From: Ectocarpus siliculosus
Lineage: Eukaryota > Sar > Phaeophyceae > Ectocarpales > Ectocarpaceae
Length of the DNA stretch: 64,000 nt
Reading direction: 5' to 3'
Assembly: GCA_000310025.1 (NCBI GenBank)
Contig: FN649752.1
Span: 1,920,059-1,984,058 of the forward strand
Every line of letters starts with the position of its first letter. Positions within the stretch are counted from its first letter, which is position 1. Of the stretch, positions 48,501 through 60,100 are shown piece after piece. The translations under genes were made by a program, and so were the position numbers. Under the pieces are notes generated by a model, which was given only the letters and a program-made list of their open reading frames with translations, did no database searches and was not told the DNA's origin.

Positions 48501-49885
48501 GGAGCTGGTGCCGGAAGCGTGTCTTGCGGCCGCCCTTCTTCTTGGCGATGACTGCTACGCCCGCACCCCGCGGTGTCCGCATGCCGCTCGTCTTCGCGGC
48601 GGTGAGCGCGATGGCCAGCACGGCGGCCGCCTCGTCGACCCTCCGCTTGAGCTTCGCGCTCTCTTCGCGCTGCTTGACACGCGTCTGGTGCCTCGCCCTC
48701 GCCGTCCCGGCACCGACACCACCCTTGGCAGGGACCAGTGCGGACGGGGTCTCGTTGGGGTGGTCAGCGGCCCCGTCGGCAGATGCAGGGGTCGGCTTCG
48801 CCACCTCGATGGCCGCGGCGTGCAGCATGAGCAGCACGCCGACCTCCTGAACCGCCCCCGCCGGGTTGTGCTTCAGCACGCTGAGAAGCATGCGCAGGCA
48901 ACGGGCGGTCGGCACCGGCATCCGCACCCTCGGCGGTGCGGGTGGCAGCAGCAGCAGCTGGTGGGTCTTGGAGGAACTGCGAGCCACCACCGACGCCGCC
49001 GTCAAGGCAGACGAGGCTCCGTCAGCGGCGTCCTGCTCGCCTTCTATCTCGGCCGTCGCGTTGCCCTCCGTCGCCAGGCCCATGTCCTAGTGCAAGCAAC
49101 GCAGTGGTGAGGTGGAGCGGTTGGCATCAAAGGCCGGGAAGCGATTGAAACAAGCATGCCTGGGAAAGCACGCTGCTTTCCATAGCGGGGAAGAAGGTTG
49201 GTCACCAAGCCGTACAATAACCTCCACAAGCGCTTGATAGAACAATACAACCACCGTCAGCGGTAAAAACCTACCGTTGGCATGAACTCGGCCGGTCCCA
49301 CCAGCGTCCCGGCCTCCGCGAAGATAAACCCCTCCTGCAGCGTCGCCCTGTCCACGTGGTCACCCTGTTGCCCTTCCTCCTCGCCCTCGTGTCCACCGCC
49401 GATCACCTCCTCCTCCTCCTCCGAGTCGTTCTTGAGTCCCTCTTCCCCTCCTCCCTTGTTGACCTCGTAGGCCTCTTCGTCCTCATCGCGGTGCAGCTGG
49501 CCCCTCTCTCCTGCCGTGCCCTATAGAGCAAAAGTCAACAGAGGGAGAGGGAGGGAGAGACAGAGACAGAGACAGAGACAGAGACAGAGACAGAGACAGA
49601 CAGAGAGACAGATAGACTGAGAGAGAGACAGAGAGTGAGTGAGCAAGCGAGCACATGTGTACGAGCCGCGCGGAAAGCAAAAAAAAAACTTTCGGCCGAA
49701 GCAGTTAAAGGTTTCGTCATGTGTGGGCACAAGCAGAGCATCTGGATGCTTATAGAGCCTTTCGCCATCAGGGTGAATGGTTTCGCCCTTGTGGAGCGGT
49801 GTGGGGGTGTGAGGTACACACGAGGGTCACAGCTGCCTTCACGGCGACGACAAACGCCGTTGTAATTCCCACGACGACGACGACG

Positions 49886-49916
<31 letters not shown>

Positions 49917-51102
49917 CGACAACGACAACGACAACAGCAGCAGCAGCAGCAGCAGCAGTTCAGCAGAAAACACTGCAACCGCCACCTGGCGGACAGTTTT
50001 ACCCCCCAGCGTCATCCCCCACACACGAATCACGCCACGCACGACTCAAGGCCAAAACCGACCACGATCTCCTGAACGCGCACCTTGGGCTCGGGCGAGA
50101 GGGACCTGTCGATGGAGCGGCGCTGGCTGGGCGACGTCGATCGCCTGGCTCGAGAACGAGGTGACCAGCTCTTCCTAGACCTCGACGTTGACTGCTTGGT
50201 GACGGTCGACACCTTGCGTGCTTCCTTGCCGGCGTGGTTCTGTCCGCTGCGGCCAATGGCCTGTGTGCGCCGGTGTGAGTGAAGAGAAGGTTTCCGCGGA
50301 GCGTTGGTTGATTTTGGCGACGAGCGGGAACGAATCGGTGACACGGCGTGAGGGAACGAAGGTGGTGATCTCTCAATCTTCTCGCGCACGGCCATACCGT
50401 ACGCTTCAGACATGCTGTCGGGGCACGAGGAAGACAATGTATGGAGTCGGCGTCAGTGATGATCGGTCTTGCAGGCGTAGATGACCGAGTGTAGCACCGT
50501 CGGACAATGGCGGTCGTGAAAAGGTCACTCATTCGGGCGGTTCATGTTTAGGGGATTCCCACGTCATATATCGACCATTACACGAACATTTCTGAACACC
50601 AGGTCGGCCATGCCACGCGGTTAGCTTTCATTCATGGTGGCTGTTTCGGTGTTTTTTCGACGTCTGACAGGGATTCAAAAGGCGTTCGCCCAATACATCA
50701 TCATTCGCACTTTGGTAGACCAACCTTATCTTCATGGGCAGCAGGCAAATTTCTTCCAAGACAGAACAGTCAGGCCGTTCGGAGCCGTTCACGACACAGA
50801 CTGTACAAAAGGTCGCACGGAGGGAACATGCCCCCCACAATACCCGACATAAGTGGAGTACAAGATGGTGTTCACAATATACCTTGGGCAGTCGCAGGTT
50901 GTGAGCCTCTTCATAGTCCCCGATGAGGTCTCGCCACTGCTCGGACTGCATGCATGCTAGAACTTCTTCTGCCCGCGGGCTTATGGCCGACGGCCAGTCC
51001 AAGCCCTCGCGTCGCTCCTTCTCCCCCCACGGCTCGCACATCTTCGTCTCCTCCGCCATGACGACGTGATGTTTCTTCTTTCCTTGGTCTGTAAAACGCA
51101 CC
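42137..51102 (-). CDS. Large low-complexity protein, about 1,800 residues (gene A)
   Basis: Exons 50414-50084, 49520-49275, 49086-48316, 48029-47911, 47567-46332, 46004-44830, 44383-43741, 43489-43323, 42966-42438 and 42254-42137 join with every phase matching. They give 1,777 residues if translation starts at ATG 50413. An upstream coding exon, 51102-50883 (VRFTDQGKKKHHVVMAEETK, WRDLIGDYEEAHNLRLPK), is conserved in gene B. Its phase does not join directly to 50414, so the 5' end is unresolved. Order of regions: Arg/Ser-rich (RSRARRSTSPSQRR); acidic; a helical Ala/Leu part (CLRMLLSVLKHNPAGAVQEV); four 42-43-residue repeats around SLSASSSDPKIWESTTS; poly-Gln; Ala-rich helix (YWAEVTAGATREVAAEAAER); a degenerate zinc-finger-like RCGKAWGSIACESNLSVQRH; then Ser-rich and poly-Glu. 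It is probably nuclear, given the RS and basic segments (inference). No family is recognised. Confidence 0.65.
42653..42713. repeat. (TCC)n microsatellite
   Basis: About 20 TCC units encode poly-Glu in gene A on the minus strand. Confidence 0.95.
45458..45535. repeat. (CTG)n microsatellite
   Basis: About 25 nearly pure CTG units encode poly-Gln in gene A on the minus strand. One CCG interrupts it near the 3' side. Confidence 0.95.
46900..47530. repeat. Coding minisatellite, four units of 126-129 bp in gene A
   Basis: GGGTCGCTCGAAGACGCACT-like starts lie at 47091, 47220, 47349 and 47475. Each unit encodes about 43 residues on the minus strand with SLSASSSDPKIW and a Ser-Glu-Asp acidic tail. 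Confidence 0.9.
49548..49960. repeat. Microsatellites in an intron of gene A
   Basis: An AGAGAC/AGAC array covers 49548-49640. An ACG/AAC array covers 49871-49935 and CAG units follow to about 49958. All lie between the exons ending at 50084 and starting at 49520. Confidence 0.9.
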
Positions 51103-52462
51103 CTGTGGAAACAGGGTATGGCGGCGAAGGAGGAAGGTGCGTGGCTGATTGGTCTTATTTGTTGAATGAAGTACCATATAAGAAACTACGTCGAGCACTT
51201 GTGAACGGTAGCAGTGGGAGAACAGAGGATCCTCTTTCGGGACAAATAATACTTGGGGTTGGGTGGGTTTGGCGGGGTAACCTGAAATATATGGGGGAAA
51301 AGTTCCAATACTGCTGTGCGTGACGGAACATGCAAGGAAACAAAAGAGCCCCTGCCGAATTCGTGGTGATTGATAGGAGGTCGACGTTGCATGGCAGCAC
51401 AACGGGCAGCATTGCCCGCACCACGCCTGTGCATTTCTTCTGCGGAATTTGCAGAGTATCGAGGGGGGAGCGATGGGGAGAACATTTGGTGGTCGGGTAG
51501 GGAGAACATCCTATTTTCAGCCCTTCGCAACATGGAATAGGAGGGGTGGGTGTGTCTCTGCACCACGCTAGTGGAGGAAGTTAATACTGTCGCCCGCGAT
51601 GGACAACCTTTGACACGTCTCCGACCGCTGCTGTATTGGAGTCCTGTTGGTGTTCGTGGGCAGGACGAAGCGCGTGAATTTTCGCCATATCCCTTGCCTC
51701 TTGTATGAGCGCGGCGGATCTAAAAACTTACCGTCTTTTCGGTTACTTACAGGACTTGAAAATAATACACGTCGAGGACATCACCAGAGATACCCCGGGA
51801 TACGAGCTCTGCTTGGCTGTGCGTAGTGTGTGCAGCTCGCGTTGTCTTATTTGGTGTCTCTCAATGATGTCGCACGTACAAGGTCGGTCGAAATCTTAGT
51901 CTTTCCTCGGTGGTGGCGATGGCGCGGCTTTCGTTTTTCGGGCATGTACGGCAGTGATGCACCCGCTCTCGATCCCAGATTCGTGCCCTGCACAGTAGTA
52001 GATCGCTGTGGTAGATCTGTACACGCATGAACGTACACTTCGACACTCCATGCCCTTAGACTTCGATTTAGATTGTAAACATCCCTCCCTCAACTACTCG
52101 CACGGCCGGAGGAGATGAACGCGGCACGGTTGCTCCGACTCTTGTATTACATCCTTTGTAGTAGTAAGCAGTAGAGACGATCTTTTTTCTGCCTTGCATT
52201 GTCAGAGTCTGCACCGACCCGTAGCAAGCATCGCACTGCGGGAAAACCAAACGTGGGGTGCATCTCAGTGCTCGTTGGCTGGCCAGTTGAGAACTGCAAC
52301 GAACACGCGATGGGGCGACTGTTTGTGAGCTGTCCACAGCCGCTGCTGCTACCACCGCTGTAGCCTCTTCCGTGATTGACTCCCGGAGGTTTGAGTTCAT
52401 CTCCACATGTTAGCGAAACTTTCGGCCGACAAGCATACAACACCGAAGACAGGCGCTCTCAC
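51103..52462. other. Upstream of gene A, 5' exons not located
   Basis: Gene A needs at least one more 5' exon, because the exon at 51102 starts in phase 2 after an acceptor (TTTCCACAG). A minus-strand ATG at 52406 opens MEMNSNLRESITEEATAVVA, and one near 51695 opens MAKIHALRPAHEHQQDSN. Neither joins cleanly. Confidence 0.3.
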
Positions 52463-52696
52463 CTTCGCAACCTGTGCGCAACGCGGACGCGTTGGCGCTG
52501 ACTGCAATCCACTGCGGTTCTGCTTGACGAGTGCTTCGACAAGCGTGGAAACTGGCCAGTGGACTCTGGTGTGAATGCAAGTCGGGGGAAGCGATGTCGG
52601 CGCGTCGGCGATGAAGACTTTTTTTTTTTGCGTCTCGTTGTGAAACGGTCCATCTCCAGCAGATGCCGCCGCACGCACAAGCACGCCTTCGACCAA
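52463..52696 (-). CDS. Possible internal exon, unknown function
   Basis: A minus-strand open stretch reading FIADAPTSLPPTCIHTRVHW and VSTLVEALVKQNRSGLQSAP ends at a strong donor (GCGAAG/GTGAGA) after 52463 in phase 0. It could be a 5' exon of gene A or of another gene. The acceptor is unclear. Confidence 0.3.
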
Positions 52697-52795
52697 CGCG
52701 GTGCCTGGTCAGTCTGTTTTGTTGGGAAATATGTAGGAACGTGTATGTTTGTTTGCCTCATTTTTGTTTGTTTTCAGGGCTCATATTGATCTCAA

Positions 52796-53842
52796 ATGCC
52801 AAAATATACCCGCCTTCGTCCACTTTCGGAACTGGAAGTCATCCTCCTGGTAAATGGACCCACGTCACAACACGTGTGTGTCAAGCAGAAAGGTGTCGAG
52901 TTTTTTTGCGTTTCATGTACCAACCGCAAACAAGCTGTACTCCATATTTGCATGGGGGTTATCGTCCGAATGTTCCAGTCAACCAGCGGTCGCTTGACGG
53001 CCGTTCGTCCAAACCTAATGTTGCTTCATGAGAAGGCATGTTCGAGCGTTGGTCATTTGTCGTTCCCGTCTAAAAATTCCAACCCGTCACGTGACAGCAA
53101 GAGGCCCTCTCGTGAAGGAGGGAGGGTCAAGGTCTGTTTTTGTTCATTGCGACTCTTCGCACGCTCCCCAGCATGAATAAGCAACCAAGACTAACGTCGG
53201 TGCACTGGCAAGTGTTCGGGGATAAATCGTTCCAGATGTGTGGTGGAAGGAGAATACACGTACGTTTCGTCCTCTCTCTTGATTTGGGCGAATGTTGGTG
53301 TAAAATCTCGCCTCTCTCCCAAAAATTCAACGTGCCGAGAAGCTCATCATGCGGTGGGTTCGTTTCCCAGCACAAAAAGGCAACATGGGAAGCAAGCGCA
53401 ATCAGCGAGCTTGACCACCCGCAGTGCTTCGTGCTCGGATGGAGATGCACGCTCGGGTTGGGGATTGGGACAACAACGGTTCGCGAGGACAAAATAACGG
53501 AACCATTCCGCTGCTGCCCTCATTGCCAAAGAGCTCAGACATGGGTAAGAGGGGAGAACACACAAAACGATGCCCTCTCACTGCCATGCCCGCCCCGCGC
53601 GCGCGCGAGCGCACGCAACATTTTTGTTAATTTTCATCTCTCTTTTATCTTCGTTCATGCGTCACACAAACGGTGTGCAGGGTTTGCACCAAAGTGCCAG
53701 AGCAAACGCGCCAACAAAAAGCAGCACCAGGAAAGCCGGGGCTCCTAACAAGGTCAAACGACGAAAACATCGCCCCCTTGGAATCCCCCCGGTTCCCTGC
53801 ACTCTTCAACAAGCTCGTGCAACACCAAGCTACGGCGGGTAA
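52796..53842 (+). CDS. Candidate plus-strand gene, frames ambiguous
   Basis: An open stretch from ATG 52798 reads MPKYTRLRPLSELEVILLVN and HVCVKQKGVEFFCVSCTNRK. A second segment ends FRCCPHCQRAQTW at a donor (GTAAGA, 53544). A third starts after GTGTGCAG at 53680 and stays open in two frames, one Gln-rich to 53906 and one ending at 53842. The CCPHC pair hints at zinc binding. It lies directly downstream of, and converges on, RPL7. Reality is uncertain. Confidence 0.25.
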
Positions 53843-53940
53843 TAAAAACCGCCAACAGGACCCCCAACAGCCCTCCGTCCAAGGCAGTCAACAACCAGCA
53901 CAGTAGCGGCCACAGCAGCAGCAAAACCGTCTCCAAAAAA

Positions 53941-56900
53941 TTAGAGCATGCGCTTGATGAGGGCGTTGATCTTGGCGCCGCGCTGCCCCGCGTCCCCGCC
54001 CTCGTTGAAGTGGAGGAGCTTCTGGCGGAAGCCGCCGTTAGGGTTGGAGAGCTTGAAGGGCCACAGGAAGTTGTTGGCCGCCTTGAAGTTGGGGCCCACG
54101 GTGTAGATCTCGTGGATCAGGTCCTCCACGCAGATGATGCCGGCCTTGCCGAGGGTTCCCTCGATCACGGAGTTGTCCGAGATGGGGATGCGCTGCTTGT
54201 TCACCTGCGGCAAAGAGATCGGGAGAGACGCCTGAGCATGAGGTGGCCCGCGTATGTAACATCACACATCAATCGGCGTGTCCTTTGGCACCTGGCGCCT
54301 TGAATCCATACTACGAACAGGACACCAGATCGAATTCATCACTTAACAAACGGCACGCGCAGCAACGACACTACACGTCGTGCGTTGAATGCTTCGACTG
54401 CTGTAGTGTTCTCTTCAACGGGTATTGTAGTCTTGCTATCATTGTAAATATATTCTAACAAAACACATTTGAGACGCCCCTTCTTGTTGCTTGTTACTCC
54501 TTCACACACCTTTCCGAACCCGCGCTTGTAGATAAGCTCGCGGACCGTCTTCAGGTTGGGGTACCCGTACGCCACGTAGGGCTCCACGAGGCGCAGCATC
54601 TTGACGGTCGCGGCGTTAAGCTTGACGAAGACCGAGTTGTTGATCTGGCGCAGGCGGAGGAGCTGCAGGATCTTGCGCACCTTGGGGGACACGCCGATGA
54701 TACCGCGGATGCGGACGACGATCACCACACCGGCCTGAAATCAAAAAAAGAACGGAAGACAAGAAGAAAAAAAAGTGAGCAGGAAGGCGGGGTTCGAGGA
54801 GATGAGAGGCAAAGACGGGGATGTATACACACAATCGCTACTGGTTCGTTGCGTGGTCTACTTCCAGAAGACAGAATTCATCCCGCCAGGAGAAAGTAAG
54901 AAACGCAAGCGAGTTAACAATTATTTGATTCCCAACACCGGAGGACGGCGTGAGACGACTGCAACAGGTGTCGCACGCGAGTTTGCAGCTGCATGAGCGT
55001 AGTCTAACAGCCTGCACAAGATGCCCACATCTTGAAATTGGTCATGTTCTAGATATTTTTAGGGCAAGTAACCAGACGAAAGGATAAATCGTCCATGGCT
55101 TGAAGCGGAAAAGCCAAAACCGATTACAGAGTACGATACGACACGGGTGCACAAGCGAGGTCGTCTGGACCTCGACTGAGACGGCCGGGGCGTGGCGTGC
55201 ACCATGCACACAAAAAGCTATCCAGAGAAGCAGAGGGTGTAACCTGCATCGTAGCGCACAGAGAGTGTTGTCAAGACTGCTGTAAAGCTCATCAATCGTT
55301 AAAGACTAGCCTGAACGAACGCAGCAAGTGTTAGTTGCACACACCTCAGCCGGGACGTGGATGTTGCCCGCCGCCTTGGCCTCGCGGCGGAAGCGGATGG
55401 AGTCGTTCTCCTGGGCGCGGTATTCCTTGACGTAGCGCTCGGCACGCTCGAAGATCTCGGTCTTCTTGGCGGCAGCCGCCTGTGTTGTTTGTTTTTCATC
55501 CCGACAGCGAGAAACGAGTTGATGGCACAAAAAAACGACGGCAGGCGAAGCCATGAGAAAATCATGTACGTACGGCAACGATCAAGATGGTTGGGCTGTC
55601 TTATGCGTGCCACCCTGCTCGGCATTACCAGTTGAAGCCACATGAGAAAATCATGTGGTACGTACGGCAACGATCAAGATGGTTCGGGGCTGTCTTAATG
55701 GTGTCCACTGCGTGCCACCCTGCTCGGCATTACCAGTTTCGCGAGAGGAACATACGCTACGCAAAACCGTAGCTTCCATCTTTGCGAAGGAGAATCGCCT
55801 TCTTCAAAAACCAACGGCTGTGACAGCAAACAACCAGTTCGAGAAAGGCCCCCTGCTGTCATGTACCTAGGCTTTAGAGAGCGTTTGAAGACCTGCAACC
55901 CAAAATGTGTGCTACGAGATACCGGATTGTTTGTGCTTGCCGACGCCGAGCAGCAGCTACTGCCATCCACCAACACGAGGGCGGGGAATCCCTGGTCGCT
56001 TGGCCCCAATAACAGACCGGCAGCATCATCACATTTAGACTACTCAACAAAAGGATGGGCACATGGACACCTGCATAACAGCTGTCGACAACGTCCTACA
56101 GCAGTAGACATGCACACATATTACATACATAGACAACATAGTCTACACAGGAGAGCGTTTGTTCGGGTGACCATAGTCAAGGAGCAAAGATATTATGCAC
56201 ACACCTAACATCTCCCCATTTTCACCGCGCGGTAGGGGTGCAGCCACACGAGGCTGCCGCGTCTCTCACCCTCGGGTTAGACCACGGAGGGAATTTAAAC
56301 CGTTCGGGCAAGAGACTCTTGTTGGATGCCAAAGATGTCGCCCTACAGGAGCCATCCGATTCTGGATCGGGACGCGAAATCTACCATATGGCCCTATCTA
56401 CGCTTCTTGTGGTGTGCAAGTATGTGTTTCGATGTCCGGGTTAGACCACGCAGGGAAATTTAAACCTCGTGACAGGGAGACTGCACAAGCGCACCAAAGC
56501 TGATCTTCTAGCTGCGCTCGATGGAGAGTCGGGACTACATACGCTGCAACATAGCGCTGCCCTGCAGTCCACCGCCGGACGCAGCAGCAGCAGCCCGCGC
56601 GCTGGTTAGACCACGGAGGGATTTAAACCAGCAGCGCGGGCAAAGGCAAGGGTAGAGGGTGTGGTGCTCCTGTTGCAAGAAGATGGTGTAGAACCCGCGC
56701 GCTAGGCAGCGCCCTCCTCCTTCATGCTCCCAGCCGAGAGGGAGAGAAGATGAGGACACCTCGGGGTGTCGCCACACACCACTCGATTACTGCGGTGAGG
56801 CCAAGGGAAAAATCATCGTACCTTCTGGTCGGCCTCCTGCTTGGCGGCCTGCTTGGCGGCGATGGCCTCCTTCGTGCGGCGCTTCTTGAGCACCGACTCA

Positions 56901-56941
56901 GGGATGATGGGCTTGCTCTCCTTGCTGACAGCGGCCGGCAT
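53941..56941 (-). CDS. RPL7: 60S ribosomal protein L7 (uL30 family)
   Basis: Structural protein of the large ribosomal subunit. Four exons, all introns phase 0: 56941-56822, 55479-55345, 54734-54510 and 54204-53941, giving 247 residues, the usual length. The N-terminal basic tail has [20 protein letters not shown]. Exon 2 reads [20 protein letters not shown]. The L30 domain starts [20 protein letters not shown] and continues [40 protein letters not shown] and [20 protein letters not shown]. It ends [13 protein letters not shown] and stop TAA. The start is the ATG at 56941, with the basic tail immediately after it. The 1.3-kb first intron holds a tandem duplication and three copies of a TTAGACCACGGAGGGA motif. 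The gene is divergent to TFIIE alpha with 218 bp between start codons. Confidence 0.98.
55551..55740. repeat. Tandem duplication in RPL7 intron 1
   Basis: Two direct copies of roughly 90-100 bp share ATGAGAAAATCATGT, ACGTACGGCAACGATCAAGA and GTGCCACCCTGCTCGGCATT (55553-55632 and 55642-55736). Confidence 0.9.
56275..56630 (+). repeat. Three copies of a GGTTAGACCACGGAGGGA motif in RPL7 intron 1
   Basis: GGTTAGACCACGGAGGGAAT and close variants, each followed by TTTAAACC, start at 56275, 56439 and 56604, spaced 164 and 165 bp. The sequence between copies is not obviously repeated. Confidence 0.85.
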
Positions 56942-57159
56942 GGTTGCTAAGGGTACCCGCTTATGCAGAACAAAAGAGAGAGTGAACCAAGGACCACAGA
57001 GCGGCAGCGCACAGCGCACTGGCGGGGGAACCGCCACTGGGAATTACACATACCCTACGTTTTTTAGTTTTTCTGTTGGGCCCCAATTGCCTTCCTTTTG
57101 GGAAGCCCCCTCGCAGTCACAACTCTGTCGTGTCTTCCTCGCGACGACCGTGCGTCGTG
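56942..57159. promoter_or_regulatory. Divergent promoter of RPL7 and TFIIE alpha
   Basis: Only 218 bp separate the start codons of RPL7 (minus, 56941) and TFIIE alpha (plus, 57160). Both 5' leaders and any shared control elements must lie here. No TATA box is evident; a pyrimidine-rich TTTTTAGTTTTTCTGTTGGG is at 57060-57079. Confidence 0.75.
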
Positions 57160-60100
57160 ATGGCGGACATGAATGCGATCGTGGCTCTCCAGAAGGCGGA
57201 GCGCCTAGTGTCTACCATTGCACGGGCCTTCTACACCGACATCACCGTCCTCGTTGTCGACACTCTTATCAGAGAAAAGTGAGGTGCTCTTTTGCCCTGC
57301 GAAAGAGACTTGACTGCTGACGGTACTTGCTTTGCCCTTGCGCCGGATGTCGCTACGTCGCTACCCCTGTGGGTATATACCGGGAATAAGCATACCCTAG
57401 GCACATCGTTAGCAGTCCATGTTGCGTTTACGGCTGCCCATCGTCCAAGACGATGGGGAATTTTTTCGACGGGCAGTCTGGAAGTACTGCATGCTGGTTT
57501 GCTCGTGTACACACGTACACAAAAATACTGACAGCAGCTCTTGAGCGGGCAAGAGAATGTCCGCATGTTGCCTGTTGCCGCGCTTCGCACTGGGGCAGCT
57601 CTCCAAGGCTACACAAATAATCAGGAGTCCCTGCTGCGCCACAACCCTATCAATAACTAGGGTTGCATCAGCATTGCCTTGCATCCTGCTCACGTACCCC
57701 ACCAGTCGCGGACAAGTAGAGATAGCACCCGTACCCGCCCGCGCCGTGCTATGACGCCGCTGGTCAGTGTACTTTCTCCCCACGTACTTTTCTTCCCCAC
57801 TCCCCACGTTGCGCATCCATGCCCGGCATATATCCCACCGACGCAGTACTCCAATTCGAGTTGCTGTTGGATCATCTACGTTGAAGATGTTTTTTTTCAG
57901 GGTGTAAAAATATAGTGCGGTGTAGAGCGCGCACGTGTTGCAGGCGTCGGCATTGCCCGCGGCTTGGTAAAGTGCAACTCGTGTGCCTACCAACGCTATC
58001 TACCTGCTGCTGTTGGATGGCAGTGCGCACCAGGCACACGCCCACCAACAGGCGCTACCCTCCGTGGGAAAACCTCGATATGCGCTGTTATGCGGGGGGG
58101 GTTGGGGGTGGAGGGTTCCCGTCTTGTTCGGTTAGGTGTGATCTCTTGGAGATCAAAATCCAGATGCTTTTGGCCCCTATTTTTGGCAACAATGTGCTTC
58201 TACAGCAGGAGTATACCGTATGGTTAAATGAGGTGCTCCGTTTTAACCCCGTTCTGCCGTGTGTTTGTCGATTTATCCGTCATTGCGTGTGCATTCCCTC
58301 TCAATGTGCGTGCTCCAAGGTACATCAAGGACAAGGATGAGGAGCTGGGCAGCCGGCTCAACCTGCAGCCCAAGCAGGTCCGCTCCGCACTCGCCGAGCT
58401 CCTCGCCGAGGGCTTCGCTGCAAAGGTAGATACGAGGAACCGTCGAATTCTTGGTTCGGGCTGAAGCCGAAACGTAGGACAGATAAGGTAGCCAGGGCAG
58501 CCGATACAACCTGTAGGCGGAGGAGGGGTGCTCGCAAGGTTTTCTTAACATCGGGGTAGCTTATCTAATAGGGTATGGTCGAGCTTCTCGCCCAAGGAAA
58601 ACTCGCGCGTCAATATTGCATCAGCAACCTGGAGAATGCCGAACAACACAAAACCAGTATCCTCCATTGCTGTCCGCCTTTCTCCCTCGCAAACGCGCCG
58701 CTGTGCCGCACACGCCCGCTGACTACCCGCCTCCGCCGCCGCTGCAAACTGGTGCTGTTGCTGCTGCGAAGGAAATGATGTCGGACGAGATCTACTCGGG
58801 TCGGAGCAGCAACTACTGGTACATCGACCTGAGGCACGCCGTGAACGTGATCCTCCTCCGCGTGTTCCAGATGAAGGAGATCCTCAGCCAGCGGCAGGAG
58901 GCGAAAGCCGCCCACCAGGCACGTGATAAAAACCAGCCTGGAAATCTAGTGCAGTGCGGACCCTGTGATAGTTGTAGCACTCTTGCTCACGAGAAAAATG
59001 TTCCCGTGAAAGCGGATTCGTAGGGCCGTGGTGTGCGCGGCATACCTGACTTTCGCCGCAGGTGGCGCGAAGCCCCCCCCCCCCCCCTTATTTTGGCGTT
59101 TCTTTAGAATACCAACAAATTGTGCCTGACCGTCTCGTGCGGTCGGTCTGTGTGTTGCTTGACACGTTTACCCCCCTCTCGAATGCACAGAGGCTCTTAC
59201 GTTTGGTTTTTTCTCTCTCGCTGCCATGGCGGTAGACCCCGTTTGGCGGGAGAGAGTATGTAACACGCCAGCCCCTTTTCAGCCAACAGAGTTCTAACAA
59301 ACGAGCCGCCACCCCCCACCCCGGTTTTTGTTCTTCCATTCAAACGTTGTTGTTCGGCCATATTCTGTAGTTCTGAAACAACGTTTTGACGCGCCCCACC
59401 AATGTTGACTGCACCCAGCCCACGCCCAACTTTTGAAAGCAGTTCTGTCGAGGGAAAGAAAAGAGTCACGGAAATACCCTTGGCCTTCCCCCTTTACCCG
59501 GTTTTGGTTTTCGTTTTTTTTGGTTGGGGGGGGGGGGGCACAAAGGTACGTGTCCCGGAGGTGCCAGGAAAATTTGGAGGGGAGGGACTTTTCCAAGTTC
59601 TCCAAGGGGGCCAGGTCTTTTTGCGCCACCCACTGCTCCCCTAAGGAGGCCCACAGGGGGGCCAAAAGGGGCGGGGGTTCCCCCCGGGGGGATTTAAAGG
59701 CCAAAAGGGGGCTGGACTGGGTACCCGCGTTGATGGCCCAGCTCAACGACCAGCGGGGGAAATCGCCCGTTCCGGGAGTGGACTTCCCCCGCGGGGGGGG
59801 GGGGGGGGGGGCGGATGTACCCGTGTGCCTTTTTTGACGTGCTTGCTTCTGCGTTCTTTCAGGTCAGGCGGCATGCGGTAAGTAGGCCTCGTTGCTAGAT
59901 TAGACTTTTGTCCTCGTCTCTGTCCCTGTCCTCCTGGTTCCGTCCCTCTACATATATACTCCTCCCTCACCATGGTAGCGCTTTCTCTCCCGCGAGATGC
60001 GTTCTCTACGTGTATAATAGCATTCCTTCGTCGATTCAACAACCTCCATCTCTGCCGCAGCGTCCCTCACCCCCCTCCAAAAATCGACCCCCAACGCGCC

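Noticed and set aside
54240-55340. C/D box snoRNA candidates in RPL7 introns (GTGATGA at 54336, TTGATGA at 55290, minus strand)
   Set aside because: No D box CTGA with closing stem was found at a suitable distance.
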